Positions 56,407-64,000 of a stretch of 64,000 nucleotides of DNA are shown piece by piece. Each line of letters starts with the position of its first letter. Position 1 is the first letter of the stretch. Source of the stretch: Enterococcus sp. 5H. GTDB lineage: Bacteria; Bacillota; Bacilli; Lactobacillales; Enterococcaceae. The notes beneath the pieces are model-generated. The model worked only from the letters and a program-made list of their open reading frames with translations. It did no database searches and was not told where the DNA came from. Location of the stretch: positions 1 to 64,000 of the forward strand of contig NZ_AMDP01000024.1 in NCBI RefSeq assembly GCF_028128615.1. The letters run 5' to 3'. The position numbers and the translations under genes were made by a program.

Positions 56407-56441
56407 GTTTCATCAATTATATGACAAACGGAGGAATCAAG

Positions 56442-57419
56442 ATGAAAAAAAGATTATTAGGACTAAGCATTCTATCAGCAGTAGCATTATTAACACTTGG
56501 CGCTTGCGGTAACGAAAAAAAAGCTGACGGCGAAAAAAATGACGATCACAAAACCATTGGCGTTTTACAACCAGTTGAGCACGGATCGCTTGATGCTGCT
56601 TTTGAAGGTTTCAAAGAAGGATTAGCAGATGAAGGATTTAAAGAAGGCGATAACCTAACTATTACTTACAGCAATGCCCAAAATGACCAAGCTCAATTAA
56701 AAAGTATGAGTGAAAAACTAGTCAGAGGAAAACCCGATTTATTATTGGGAATTGCAACACCTGCCGCTCAGTCATTATTAAACGAAACCACTAATATCCC
56801 GATTGTCGTCACAGCTGTTACTGATTTAGTTAGTGCAAAATTAGTCAAATCCGATGAAAAACCTGGCGGAAACGTAACTGGTACAACAGATATCGTACCA
56901 ATCGAAGACCAAATTGCCTTATTATTAAGCATCGTTCCAGACGCTAAAACAGTAGGAATTATGTACAACGCAGGGGAAGCAAATTCCAAAATCCAAGCTG
57001 ATTTAGCTGAAAAAGCATTGAAAGATGCTGGCGTTAAAGCAAAAGTTTTAACCGCTAATTCAACCAATGATGTTCAGCAAGTGACAACAAGCTTAGCTAA
57101 AGATGCGGATGCTATTTACATTCCAACCGATAATACCTTTGCTTCAGCAGCTGCTGTTATTGGCGAAGTTGCCAAAGAAAAGAAAATCCCCGTTATCGCA
57201 GGTTCCATCGAACAAGTTGAAGCAGGCGGTTTAGCAACAGTAGGGATTGATTATAAATCCCTAGGCAAACAAACTGGCGTAATGGCAGCGAAAATCTTAA
57301 AAGGTGAAGCAACTCCAGCAGATATGCCCGTTGAAAAAGCAAAAGACTTTGAGCTTTACGTAAACAAAGATATGGCTGAAGCCTTAGATATTGACCCAGA
57401 TAGCATCAAAGCTCCTTAA
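56442..57419 (+). CDS. ABC transporter substrate-binding lipoprotein, TrpX family
   Basis: A 325-residue lipoprotein with lipobox LGAC (Cys22). The mature part is a two-lobed binding protein: IGVLQPVEHGSLDAAFEGFKEGL, LLGIATPAAQSLLNET, VVTAVTDLVSAKLV, VGIMYNAGEANSKIQ, IYIPTDNTFASAA and IDYKSLGKQTG, as in the TrpX/DUF534 family linked to aromatic amino acid uptake. ATG 56442 follows CGGAGGA; the upstream in-frame start falls in the terminator hairpin. The permease and ATPase genes follow. Because the leader peptide has Tyr and Phe but no Trp, the true ligand may be Tyr or Phe (inference). Confidence 0.85.
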   Translation: MKKRLLGLSILSAVALLTLGACGNEKKADGEKNDDHKTIGVLQPVEHGSLDAAFEGFKEGLADEGFKEGDNLTITYSNAQNDQAQLKSMSEKLVRGKPDLLLGIATPAAQSLLNETTNIPIVVTAVTDLVSAKLVKSDEKPGGNVTGTTDIVPIEDQIALLLSIVPDAKTVGIMYNAGEANSKIQADLAEKALKDAGVKAKVLTANSTNDVQQVTTSLAKDADAIYIPTDNTFASAAAVIGEVAKEKKIPVIAGSIEQVEAGGLATVGIDYKSLGKQTGVMAAKILKGEATPADMPVEKAKDFELYVNKDMAEALDIDPDSIKAP

Positions 57420-57542
57420 TTTTTTGATCGAACCACTTAGTATATGAGTAAACGGCTTGGCAAAAGCGATTATAAGCAAGTAAACTAATTACTTTTGCCT
57501 CAGCCTTTATACATAAAATTTTGTTGAAAGAAGTTGATTTAA

Positions 57543-58493
57543 TTGATAGATATATTACTTTCCTCTACATCCCAAGGATTATTATGGTCATTATTAGCTA
57601 TTGGAGTTTTCCTGACTTACCGAATTTTAGACATTGCAGATTTGACAACAGAAGGTAGTTTTCCTTTAGGTGGTGCAGTCGCCGCAGTTATCTTGGCAAA
57701 AGATCCTAGTACTTGGCCAGCACCGATCCAATCTTTGGTTTCCTTTCATTCATTAGCAACACCAATTTTCGCTATCATTATTGCTTTTATTGCAGGTATG
57801 TTAGCCGGTTTAGTTTCTGGCCTTTTACACACAAAATTAAAAATCCCGGCTTTATTGGCTGGTATTATTACAATGACTGGTCTATACAGTATTAACTCAC
57901 GCATTATGGGTGCTCCAAATATTTCATTACTCGGTACCAATTCGATTTTTTCACCGGCTCAATCACTAGGTCTTAGCAGAGTAAACAGCACTATTTTAGT
58001 TGGACTGATTATCGTCATTCTAGCCATTGTACTTCTAGTCCTTTTCTTTAAAACTGAAATCGGGCTGGCAACACGAGCAACTGGCGACAATATTGATATG
58101 AGTGAAGCAAACGGTATTAAAACAGATAATATGAAGATCATTGGCTATATGCTTTCCAATGGTTGCATTGCTTTATCCGGCGCTTTATTAGTCCAAAATA
58201 ATAATTTTGCCGATTTAAATTCAGGTATCGGAACAATTGTAATTGGACTTGCTTCGATTATTATTGCAGAAGTTTTATTCAAAAATAAATCTCTGGGTAT
58301 TCGTTTAATTACTATCGTCATTGGTGCAATTCTTTACCGTTTCATTCTTGCTTGTGTCTTAGAATTACGTGTAGATCCGGCTGACTTGAAATTATTCTCA
58401 GCAATCATTTTAGTCATCTGCTTATCTTCACCATTAATTCAAAAAAAATTAGGCTTTTCTAAATTAGGAAAACGTAAAGGAGGTACTAACTAA
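57543..58493 (+). CDS. ABC transporter permease, TrpY-like
   Basis: A 316-residue membrane protein with about nine hydrophobic spans and the LivH-like permease pattern (TYRILDIADLTTEGSFPLGG near the start, GDNIDMSEANGI in the coupling loop, VIGLASIIIAEVLF). The start is TTG 57543, with a weak GAAAGAAG site. It lies 123 bp after the binding-protein gene; that spacer has an imperfect GGC-GCAAAAG / CTTTTGC-GCC hairpin that may tune expression between the abundant lipoprotein and the permease. The stop overlaps the ATPase ATG (TAATG). Confidence 0.85.
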   Translation: MIDILLSSTSQGLLWSLLAIGVFLTYRILDIADLTTEGSFPLGGAVAAVILAKDPSTWPAPIQSLVSFHSLATPIFAIIIAFIAGMLAGLVSGLLHTKLKIPALLAGIITMTGLYSINSRIMGAPNISLLGTNSIFSPAQSLGLSRVNSTILVGLIIVILAIVLLVLFFKTEIGLATRATGDNIDMSEANGIKTDNMKIIGYMLSNGCIALSGALLVQNNNFADLNSGIGTIVIGLASIIIAEVLFKNKSLGIRLITIVIGAILYRFILACVLELRVDPADLKLFSAIILVICLSSPLIQKKLGFSKLGKRKGGTN

Positions 58494-59296
58494 TGCAGCC
58501 AGTCTTAACAATCAAAAACCTACATCAATATTTTGAGCGCGGTACGATTAATGAAAATCATGTATTAAAAGGCATTGATTTAACAATTAATCAAGGAGAA
58601 TTCATCACGATTATCGGCGGTAACGGCGCAGGAAAATCCACTTTGTTAAATAGTATCGCTGGAACTTTACCAATTGAACAAGGTCAAATTACTCTAAATA
58701 ACAAAGACATCACCAAACAACGTGTTGTCGCTCGCTCAAAACAAATTAGCCGTGTTTTTCAAGATCCAAAAATGGGGACAGCGGTTAGATTAACTGTTGA
58801 AGAAAATATGGCTTTAGCAATGAAACGCGGGAAAAAACGTGGACTAGGAAATGGCGTACGTAAAGCAGACCGAGACTTTTTCAAAGAACAATTAGCTAGT
58901 TTAAATCTTGGCTTAGAAAATCGTCTAGGTGCAGAAATTGGTTTATTATCTGGCGGACAGCGCCAAGCGATCACGCTTTTGATGGCTACTTTGATTCGTC
59001 CTGAATTGATTTTACTAGACGAACATACTGCAGCACTCGACCCTAAAACATCTGCTACCGTTATGGAATTGACTGAAAAACTCATTCGGGAACAGAACTT
59101 AACTGCCTTTATGGTTACTCATAATATGGAAGATGCTATCCATTACGGCAATCGCTTAATTATGCTGCATCAAGGTCAAGTCGTTGTTGATGTACCTGCC
59201 GAACAGAAAAAAGATTTAACCGTTAACGAATTAATGGATTTATTCCATAAAAATAGTGGAACTGAATTAAAAGACGATCAGCTATTACTCGTCTAA
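58493..59296 (+). CDS. ABC transporter ATPase, TrpZ-like
   Basis: A 267-residue ABC ATPase: Walker A GGNGAGKST, Q-loop near VFQDPKMGT, signature LSGGQRQAITLL, Walker B ILLDEHTAALD and the switch His in MVTHNMEDA. It powers the adjacent permease. Start ATG overlaps the permease stop by one base, so translation is coupled. Operon ends at 59299-59340. Confidence 0.92.
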   Translation: MQPVLTIKNLHQYFERGTINENHVLKGIDLTINQGEFITIIGGNGAGKSTLLNSIAGTLPIEQGQITLNNKDITKQRVVARSKQISRVFQDPKMGTAVRLTVEENMALAMKRGKKRGLGNGVRKADRDFFKEQLASLNLGLENRLGAEIGLLSGGQRQAITLLMATLIRPELILLDEHTAALDPKTSATVMELTEKLIREQNLTAFMVTHNMEDAIHYGNRLIMLHQGQVVVDVPAEQKKDLTVNELMDLFHKNSGTELKDDQLLLV

Positions 59297-59298
59297 TG

Positions 59299-59341
59299 AA
59301 AAAAGAACCGTACTGCAATTTTCTGCAGTTGGTTCTTTTTC
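59299..59341. terminator. Bidirectional terminator after the transporter operon
   Basis: AAAAAAGAACC pairs with GGTTCTTTTT, with an inner ACTGCA/TGCAGT stem. It also serves the convergent zinc-ribbon gene. Confidence 0.85.
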
Positions 59342-59342
59342 A

Positions 59343-59555
59343 TTATCCACCAATCAAAAAGTCTAAAACATTCCAACCATCTGATGTCTGTCCACGGTAC
59401 AATTCAGTAAAACCGCATTTTGAACAACTTACGGTTATGAATTTTTTATTTTGGACATCAAATAGCTTTGAGAAATTGCCTCCAGTTGCTTGGAATTGAT
59501 CTGAGATATAATGTGTATTGCCACATTTATCACATACATACTGTTTTCTTTCCAT
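59343..59555 (-). CDS. Small zinc-ribbon protein
   Basis: A 70-residue protein with two zinc knuckles: Cys8/Cys11 (YVCDKCGN) and Cys44/Cys47 (VSCSKCGF), and a conserved-looking C-terminus GQTSDGWNVLDFLIGG. It resembles the widespread small zinc-ribbon proteins grouped as COG3478 (YpzJ-like). It may bind nucleic acid or act in metal homeostasis; function unproven. Start ATG follows AAGGAGT. Monocistronic. Confidence 0.82.
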   Translation of the reverse strand: MERKQYVCDKCGNTHYISDQFQATGGNFSKLFDVQNKKFITVSCSKCGFTELYRGQTSDGWNVLDFLIGG

Positions 59556-59737
59556 GTTTACTTACTCCTTTATTATATGTGTACGGTACTTTTTGTTCCT
59601 ACCACTTAAGTATAGCAAATTGTAGCTAAATTTCCTCAACCTCTAGATGGATATTTGCCTACGCTTTTCGACGGATTCTGGTTGCTCGTAACTGCTGCAT
59701 CAGATACAATGAAAGTACGATTAAAGGAGCGAATATT

Positions 59738-60724
59738 ATGTCGACAAAAAGCCAGGTTTTAACTTTATTAATGCAGCAAACTCCTGATTATATTTCAGGT
59801 GAAGATATGGGCCAGCAACTTTCTTTGTCTCGAACAGCGATTTGGAAAGCCATCAATGAATTAAAAAAAGAAGGTCACACTATTTCAAGTAGCCGAAACA
59901 AAGGTTATCGCTATGAAAAATCTGATGTTTTATCTGCTGAAGGCATTCGTTTAGCCTTAAACTCAGCAACACCTGAACTTTCAATTACTGTACTAGACGC
60001 TTCAGAATCTACTATGAAAGACGCTAAACTTGCCGCTATCAATAGTGAACCAGATAATACATTAATTGTTGCAGACCTCCAAGAAGCACCAAAAGGAAGA
60101 TTTGGACGACCATTTTTCTCAAAAGCTGGCGGTGGTATTTACATGAGTATGCTATTACGACCTAATCAAAATTTTGAAGAAATGGCTCAATATACCTTGA
60201 TTATGGCTGTTGCAGTTGCCCGTGCGATGGATAAATTTGCGAATGTTCAAACAGAAATTAAATGGGTGAATGATATTTATATAAACGGAAAAAAAGTCTG
60301 TGGTATTTTATCTGAAGCAATGAGTGATGTCGAATCCGGGCAAATTTCAAATGTTATTATCGGTATGGGCATTAATTTTTCTGTACAGGAGACAGACTTT
60401 CCAAAAGAGTTGAGAGAAAAAGCGACTTCCTTATTTTCTACCAGCAAGCCAACCATCACGCGTAATGAATTAATTGGCGACATCTGGAATCAATTTTACG
60501 CAATCCTGAAACAGCTTCCTAATCAAGAATTCCTAGAAGAATATCGGAAGAGATCTTTTGTTCTTGGAAAAACAGTTCAATTTTCACAAGCTGGACAGGA
60601 TTATGAAGGAATAGCGACTGCTATTAATGACCGTGGTGAATTGGTTGTAGAATTACAAAATAACGTTGAGAAAGTCCTTTCTTCTGGAGAAATCAGCTTA
60701 AGTAAAATAGAATCATCAAAATAA
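59738..60724 (+). CDS. birA: Biotin-protein ligase and biotin operon repressor
   Basis: A 328-residue bifunctional BirA. An N-terminal winged helix (1-60: LTLLMQQTPDYISGEDMGQQL, LSRTAIWKAINELKKEGH) precedes the ligase domain with the biotinyl-AMP loop GRFGRPFFSKAGGGIYMSM (the canonical GRGRxGR loop is changed), KWVNDIYINGKKVCGIL with the catalytic Lys, and a C-terminal SH3-like domain ending VLSSGEISL. It attaches biotin to acetyl-CoA or pyruvate carboxylase and can repress biotin uptake genes. Start ATG follows AAAGGAGC. Confidence 0.93.
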   Translation: MSTKSQVLTLLMQQTPDYISGEDMGQQLSLSRTAIWKAINELKKEGHTISSSRNKGYRYEKSDVLSAEGIRLALNSATPELSITVLDASESTMKDAKLAAINSEPDNTLIVADLQEAPKGRFGRPFFSKAGGGIYMSMLLRPNQNFEEMAQYTLIMAVAVARAMDKFANVQTEIKWVNDIYINGKKVCGILSEAMSDVESGQISNVIIGMGINFSVQETDFPKELREKATSLFSTSKPTITRNELIGDIWNQFYAILKQLPNQEFLEEYRKRSFVLGKTVQFSQAGQDYEGIATAINDRGELVVELQNNVEKVLSSGEISLSKIESSK

Positions 60725-60743
60725 ATACACTTCCAAATACTTT

Positions 60744-60760
60744 CTTAAGTTTTTCTTAAG
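60744..60760 (+). promoter_or_regulatory. Direct repeat matching the CiaR-type operator
   Basis: CTTAAG-TTTTT-CTTAAG, a perfect direct repeat with 11-bp period, near the streptococcal CiaR consensus NTTAAG-N5-WTTAAG. It lies about 97 bp before the small sortase substrate, so an OmpR-type regulator (such as the enterococcal CroR) may control it. Confidence 0.5.
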
Positions 60761-60856
60761 CAGGTAAGCATTTTTCTAGAAATCACTCACTTAACATTTC
60801 ATTCATGTTACATTTATATTGCGAAATAATTCAAATGTTACAAAAGGAGAATGTTT

Positions 60857-61123
60857 ATGAAAAAAATGGTTGTTTTATTGATGATGTTATTTTCACTGTT
60901 TCCTGTAGTAAGTTTTGCAGGAGAAGCTCCCACGAATTCTAAAGAACATGATATTTCTTTAGATACCACACAAAATATTGAAATGGCATCTAGCGCGATT
61001 AAGAATACCAGGCAAACTAGCTATCCAAATACAGGCGAAAAGAAAACTATTTACCTGTCAATTGCTGGAATTGCTGTGATTTTACTTATTTTGTTGTTAT
61101 TGTTCATTCGAAGTAAAAAATAA
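60857..61123 (+). CDS. Small sortase-anchored protein with YPNTG motif
   Basis: An 88-residue protein: signal peptide about 1-21 (VVSFAGEA), short polar segment, YPNTG sorting motif near residue 57-61, a hydrophobic span and RSKK tail. YPxTG is an accepted variant of LPxTG. ATG 60857 is 7 nt after AGGAG; ATG 60851 is too close. The mature part is only about 35 residues, so it may be a linker, a spacer or a regulator at the wall. A terminator follows. Confidence 0.75.
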   Translation: MKKMVVLLMMLFSLFPVVSFAGEAPTNSKEHDISLDTTQNIEMASSAIKNTRQTSYPNTGEKKTIYLSIAGIAVILLILLLLFIRSKK

Positions 61124-61126
61124 GAG

Positions 61127-61174
61127 AAAAAGAAGGAAGTAGAATGTTGTTGGTCTCTACTTTCTTCTTTTTTT
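61127..61174 (+). terminator. Terminator after the YPNTG protein gene
   Basis: AAAAAGAAGGAAGTAGA pairs with TCTACTTTCTTCTTTTT with one mismatch, ending in a long T run. Confidence 0.8.
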
Positions 61175-61231
61175 ATTAAACTATGATGTATAAAATATGA
61201 CCAACCTCAAAGATCTGTTTAAACATGCTAT

Positions 61232-61561
61232 TTATTTTTTCTCTATAAAATTTTCTAGCGCCCTTTTCAAATTTTCAATATTTTCCGTTAGTATGTCTTT
61301 GTAGGGAACAACCAGACCTACCTTTTTTATAGCCTCATTAATATATATGCTATCCATTTGACTATACATAATTACATCCGCGGAAGGTAGCGTATTTTCG
61401 GTAATATCGTAACTGATAAATGTAACATCCCACTCTGGTAGTAACTCTAACTTAACTTTATCTTGAAATTTTTTTGACCGCTTCCAAAGCATACCAGACC
61501 CACTGGTTCTAATACTTCCTCCTCTTGCATTTACAGAATATATCCATATTACTTTTTTCAT
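61232..61561 (-). CDS. Unknown 109-residue protein, EIIB-like topology without the active Cys
   Basis: A small basic cytoplasmic protein. Alternating strands and helices (MKKVIWIYSVN, LLPEWDVTFISYDI, SADVIMYSQMD, VVPYKDILT, ENLKRALENF) recall the lactose/cellobiose PTS EIIB fold, but the usual phospho-Cys loop is replaced by NARGGSIRTSGSGM. It could be a divergent nucleotide- or peptide-related protein instead. The RGG/GSG loop is Gly/Ser-rich. The gene has a plausible AGGAG site and its own strand, but AT-rich flanks. Real with moderate confidence. Confidence 0.55.
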   Translation of the reverse strand: MKKVIWIYSVNARGGSIRTSGSGMLWKRSKKFQDKVKLELLPEWDVTFISYDITENTLPSADVIMYSQMDSIYINEAIKKVGLVVPYKDILTENIENLKRALENFIEKK

Positions 61562-61781
61562 AGCTATAACTCCTTATAAAATATACTATTTTTCAGAATA
61601 CATTTTGATATTATTAAATTTATCAATCCAATAGACCTAAAAAATTTTATATGATTTAGGATCGTTGAATTCTGACTATATTGTAACATTTTTACGACTA
61701 TGAAATCTAATTTCTTTTTATCATTTTATTGAAAACTTACTTACAAACCATTTCTAATCTACATTTTCTTTTGTGTTAAAT

Positions 61782-61822
61782 AAAAAAACAAAGCCGTAGA
61801 ATCTTCATTCTAGCAGCTTTGC
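61782..61822 (-). terminator. Terminator after the menA-like gene
   Basis: CAAAGC and TAGAAT arms pair with ATTCTA and GCTTTG; on the minus strand a T run follows. Confidence 0.75.
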
Positions 61823-61831
61823 TTTTCTTCT

Positions 61832-62779
61832 CTATTCAAAAATAATCGTTACTAATAATCCCAGAAAATAACTTCCATTAAATGCAATCAAGTTTTTTAT
61901 CGAATAACCAAAACTCTTCGGATGTGGTGATTCTGTTTTAAACAATTGTAGATTTTTCCACACAACAGGAAAAGATAAAAATACCAATAAAATCGGCCAA
62001 CGATATACGCCAAATGGCAGACCAATCAATACTATTGCGTAACAAGCCAGCATTAATAATTGAAACAAGACTACTCCTTGCTTACGGCCGATATAATAAA
62101 CTAACGTATACCGATGGTTTTCAATATCTGTATCTAAATCCCTCAAATTATTTGCTAGCATAATATTTGCAATCGTAAAGACCATCGGTAACGATGCCCA
62201 GATAATCGCTAGAACTGTCCATAGATTCCCCGTCAAGGCAAAACTACCTTTATCAAAATCTAACATCAAATAAAATGGACGATCTTCCAAAACATTCAAA
62301 TAGATTGTCATTACAAAAATACCAAGACCCATTGTAAAGCCACTAAAAACTTCTCCTAACGGCATCCGTGACAATGGAATTGGACCAAATGTATAGAAAA
62401 TCCCGATAAAGCAGCAAACACCGCCCATTACTAAAAATAGCCAACCTGTTTTAACTGTTAGAAAAATCCCAATCACTGCCGCAAAAATAATCATAGCAAA
62501 AATCATATTTCTAACTAATTTCGGAGCAACACCGGAACTACCGATAATGTTCTCTTCATATTTATAAACATCAGATTTTGCCTTTTTGAAATCCATATAA
62601 TTATTAATAGCCGTTGTTGCCATATCAAACGTAATCATCCCTATAAAGAACAGCAGTGTATAACCTAATTGAAACTGCTGAAAATAAGCAAGTGAAAACA
62701 ATACCCCTATCGCAAAAGGAAAGAGACTCGCTAACTTAGTCTGAATTTCTACCACTTGCAAAAACACTTTTAACGACAT
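61832..62779 (-). CDS. UbiA-family prenyltransferase (MenA / DmkA-like)
   Basis: A 315-residue membrane protein with about nine spans. The first prenyl-diphosphate motif is in AINNYMDFKKAKSD and the second in NNLRDLDTDIENHRYT, both as in 1,4-dihydroxy-2-naphthoate polyprenyltransferase. It would make demethylmenaquinone. It lies 11 bp after an apbE gene, and these two are neighbours in the Listeria and enterococcal flavin-based extracellular electron transfer locus, where a dedicated MenA homologue (DmkA) makes a special quinone. Whether this is the only MenA cannot be told here. Confidence 0.85.
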   Translation of the reverse strand: MSLKVFLQVVEIQTKLASLFPFAIGVLFSLAYFQQFQLGYTLLFFIGMITFDMATTAINNYMDFKKAKSDVYKYEENIIGSSGVAPKLVRNMIFAMIIFAAVIGIFLTVKTGWLFLVMGGVCCFIGIFYTFGPIPLSRMPLGEVFSGFTMGLGIFVMTIYLNVLEDRPFYLMLDFDKGSFALTGNLWTVLAIIWASLPMVFTIANIMLANNLRDLDTDIENHRYTLVYYIGRKQGVVLFQLLMLACYAIVLIGLPFGVYRWPILLVFLSFPVVWKNLQLFKTESPHPKSFGYSIKNLIAFNGSYFLGLLVTIIFE

Positions 62780-62790
62780 ATCTGTTCTCC

Positions 62791-63870
62791 TTATTTCAAG
62801 TCTTGACGATCGCCCATTGTATAACCAGAATCTTTATCCAACTCAAAAACATCTGCAATGTCTTTGCTCACGTAGACTTTATCTTCTTTTGTCACAAAAA
62901 TTACATCAACATCTTTCAAACCTTCAGCATATTCCAACCCTTTTTTCACACCCATCGCAAATACAGCAGTCGATAAACCATCACCATCGATTGATTTATT
63001 TGTAATAACTGTTACACCTGCAATATCGTTATCAAACGGATAACCTGTTTCTGGGTCAAATAAATGGTGATATGTCTGACCGTCAACTTCTAAATAACGT
63101 TCATAAATTCCTGAAGTAACTAAGGTCTTGTTGCTTTCTTTTACCGTTCCAATTACTGTATTACGTGCTTTATTTGGATCTTGGATTCCGACTGTCCAAT
63201 CCATATCTTTTCCACGCGGACTATGGCCCAATACAAAAACATTTCCGCCTAAATCGACAATTGCAGTTGTTACGCCATTATCTTTTAAAACTTTGACTAC
63301 TTCATCTGTGATGTAGCCTTTAGCAATCGCACCTAAATCCAATTCCATTCCTTTTTCTTCAAGGTAAACAGTTTGATCTTCATCATTTAAAATGACTTTA
63401 TGATAATCAACTAATTTTAATGCCTGATCGATTTCTTCCTGGGAAGGTTTACGGGCATCATCAAAACCAATATGCCAAAGTTGGGTAATTGGACCAATCG
63501 CCATATCAAACCCGCCAGAAGAATCTTCGCTATATTCATAAGCACGTTTCAGCAATGGATAAATGTCATCAGAAACCTTCACTGGTTTAATACCAGCTTG
63601 TGCATTGACTTCATCAATTTCAGACCCTTTTTCATTTACAGTAATTTTATCCCCTAACTCCTTAACACGAGCAAATGCTTTTTCTAAAACATCTTCCTTG
63701 CCATCATCATAGATTCGGACTTGTACATAGGTTCCAAGTAAAGATTGTTGATCTGTATAAGGTTCTTTATTGATCTTCGCTGTCTCAGTTTTTGATGCTC
63801 CATTACATCCTGCCAACACGACTAAAAATAGTGCTGCTAATAGAATGGATAGTGTTTTTTTGTTTTTCAT
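62791..63870 (-). CDS. apbE: FAD:protein FMN transferase lipoprotein
   Basis: A 359-residue ApbE lipoprotein with lipobox LAGC (Cys22). Landmarks: LLGTYVQVRIYDD, SSGGFDMAIGPITQLW, MELDLGAIAKGYITDEV and VDLGGNVFVLG, binding FAD and magnesium, then GVTVITNKSIDGDGLSTAVFAMG. It transfers FMN to a Thr of exported flavoproteins. In the electron-transfer locus the matching enzyme is FmnB, which loads PplA. The gene precedes the menA-like gene by 11 bp. The promoter and any upstream partners lie in the last 130 bp or beyond the window. Confidence 0.93.
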   Translation of the reverse strand: MKNKKTLSILLAALFLVVLAGCNGASKTETAKINKEPYTDQQSLLGTYVQVRIYDDGKEDVLEKAFARVKELGDKITVNEKGSEIDEVNAQAGIKPVKVSDDIYPLLKRAYEYSEDSSGGFDMAIGPITQLWHIGFDDARKPSQEEIDQALKLVDYHKVILNDEDQTVYLEEKGMELDLGAIAKGYITDEVVKVLKDNGVTTAIVDLGGNVFVLGHSPRGKDMDWTVGIQDPNKARNTVIGTVKESNKTLVTSGIYERYLEVDGQTYHHLFDPETGYPFDNDIAGVTVITNKSIDGDGLSTAVFAMGVKKGLEYAEGLKDVDVIFVTKEDKVYVSKDIADVFELDKDSGYTMGDRQDLK

Positions 63871-64000
63871 TTGCTTCCCTCTTTCTTATGTAGAAAAATC
63901 ATCTTATTTATAGTAGCGCTTTTTTCTTTAGTTGGAAAGATATTTCTATTTTTTATTTATGTATTTTGTAAAAAAAGAAAGAACTTGTTCATAATTGAGA

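Larger units (their letters stand above)
55935..56441. other. 507-bp control region before the TrpX-family transporter
   Basis: Holds a strong promoter, a short translated leader ORF, several hairpins and a terminator-like hairpin, each listed separately. No larger gene. Confidence 0.7.

Noticed and set aside
56150-56441. T-box riboswitch before the TrpX-family gene
   Set aside because: The conserved T-box core (TGGTACCGCG type) is absent; a translated leader peptide fits better.

Overview
This window is AT-rich chromosomal DNA from a low-GC Gram-positive bacterium, almost certainly an Enterococcus. The evidence is a WxL-type surface-protein locus, LPxTG/YPxTG sortase substrates, LXG-type type VII secretion (T7SS) effectors, a full lac/tagatose-6-phosphate pathway, enterococcal-looking rplM-rpsI, rpoB-rpoC and argG/argH, and copies of an enterococcal intergenic repeat. 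The species cannot be fixed by eye. The two secreted galactan hydrolases suggest a lineage that meets plant polysaccharide. I see no rRNA, tRNA, CRISPR array or intact insertion sequence.

Layout. 1-5.8 kb: a leftward surface operon (winged-helix regulator, giant beta-helix adhesin with WxL end, small LPxTG protein, WxL protein cut by the window edge). 6-9 kb: an AT-rich gap with nested inverted repeats, a very basic small lipoprotein and an Mga-type regulator. 9-14.4 kb: penicillin V acylase-like hydrolase with a glutamate racemase, a TraX-like membrane protein, an unknown protein and a tRNA-dihydrouridine synthase. 14.6-16.7 kb: T7SS module 1 (targeting helper, LXG-barnase toxin, barstar immunity). 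16.9-18 kb: Rrf2 regulator and NAD(P)-binding protein, with matching operator-like sites.

18.2-34 kb is one metabolic district. lacR and lacABDC read rightward. lacT-lacG-lacF-lacE, a GH43 galactanase, a GH53 endo-galactanase and a SipW/CalY-type fibre cluster read leftward and end at a terminator shared with lacC. Secreted enzymes would cut galactan, the Lac PTS would import and phosphorylate the products, LacG would hydrolyse them, and LacABCD would take galactose-6-phosphate to triose phosphates. lacT has a sigma-A promoter overlapped by a cre-like site, then an antiterminator target (RAT) overlapping a terminator.

34.2-37.5 kb holds T7SS module 2 (two targeting helpers, LXG toxin with an unrecognised C-terminus, candidate immunity protein). 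It lies between the true 3' end of rpsI and a decayed second copy of that 3' end 3182 bp away, which looks like the footprint of an integrated island. 37.8-64 kb is mostly housekeeping: rpsI, rplM, argG, argH, dps, gluconokinase, a prepilin peptidase, msrA, a sugar-phosphate isomerase-like protein, rpoC, rpoB, a TrpX-family ABC transporter behind a long leader with its own translated short ORF, birA, a small sortase substrate, and a menA-like/apbE pair resembling part of the flavin-based extracellular electron transfer locus.
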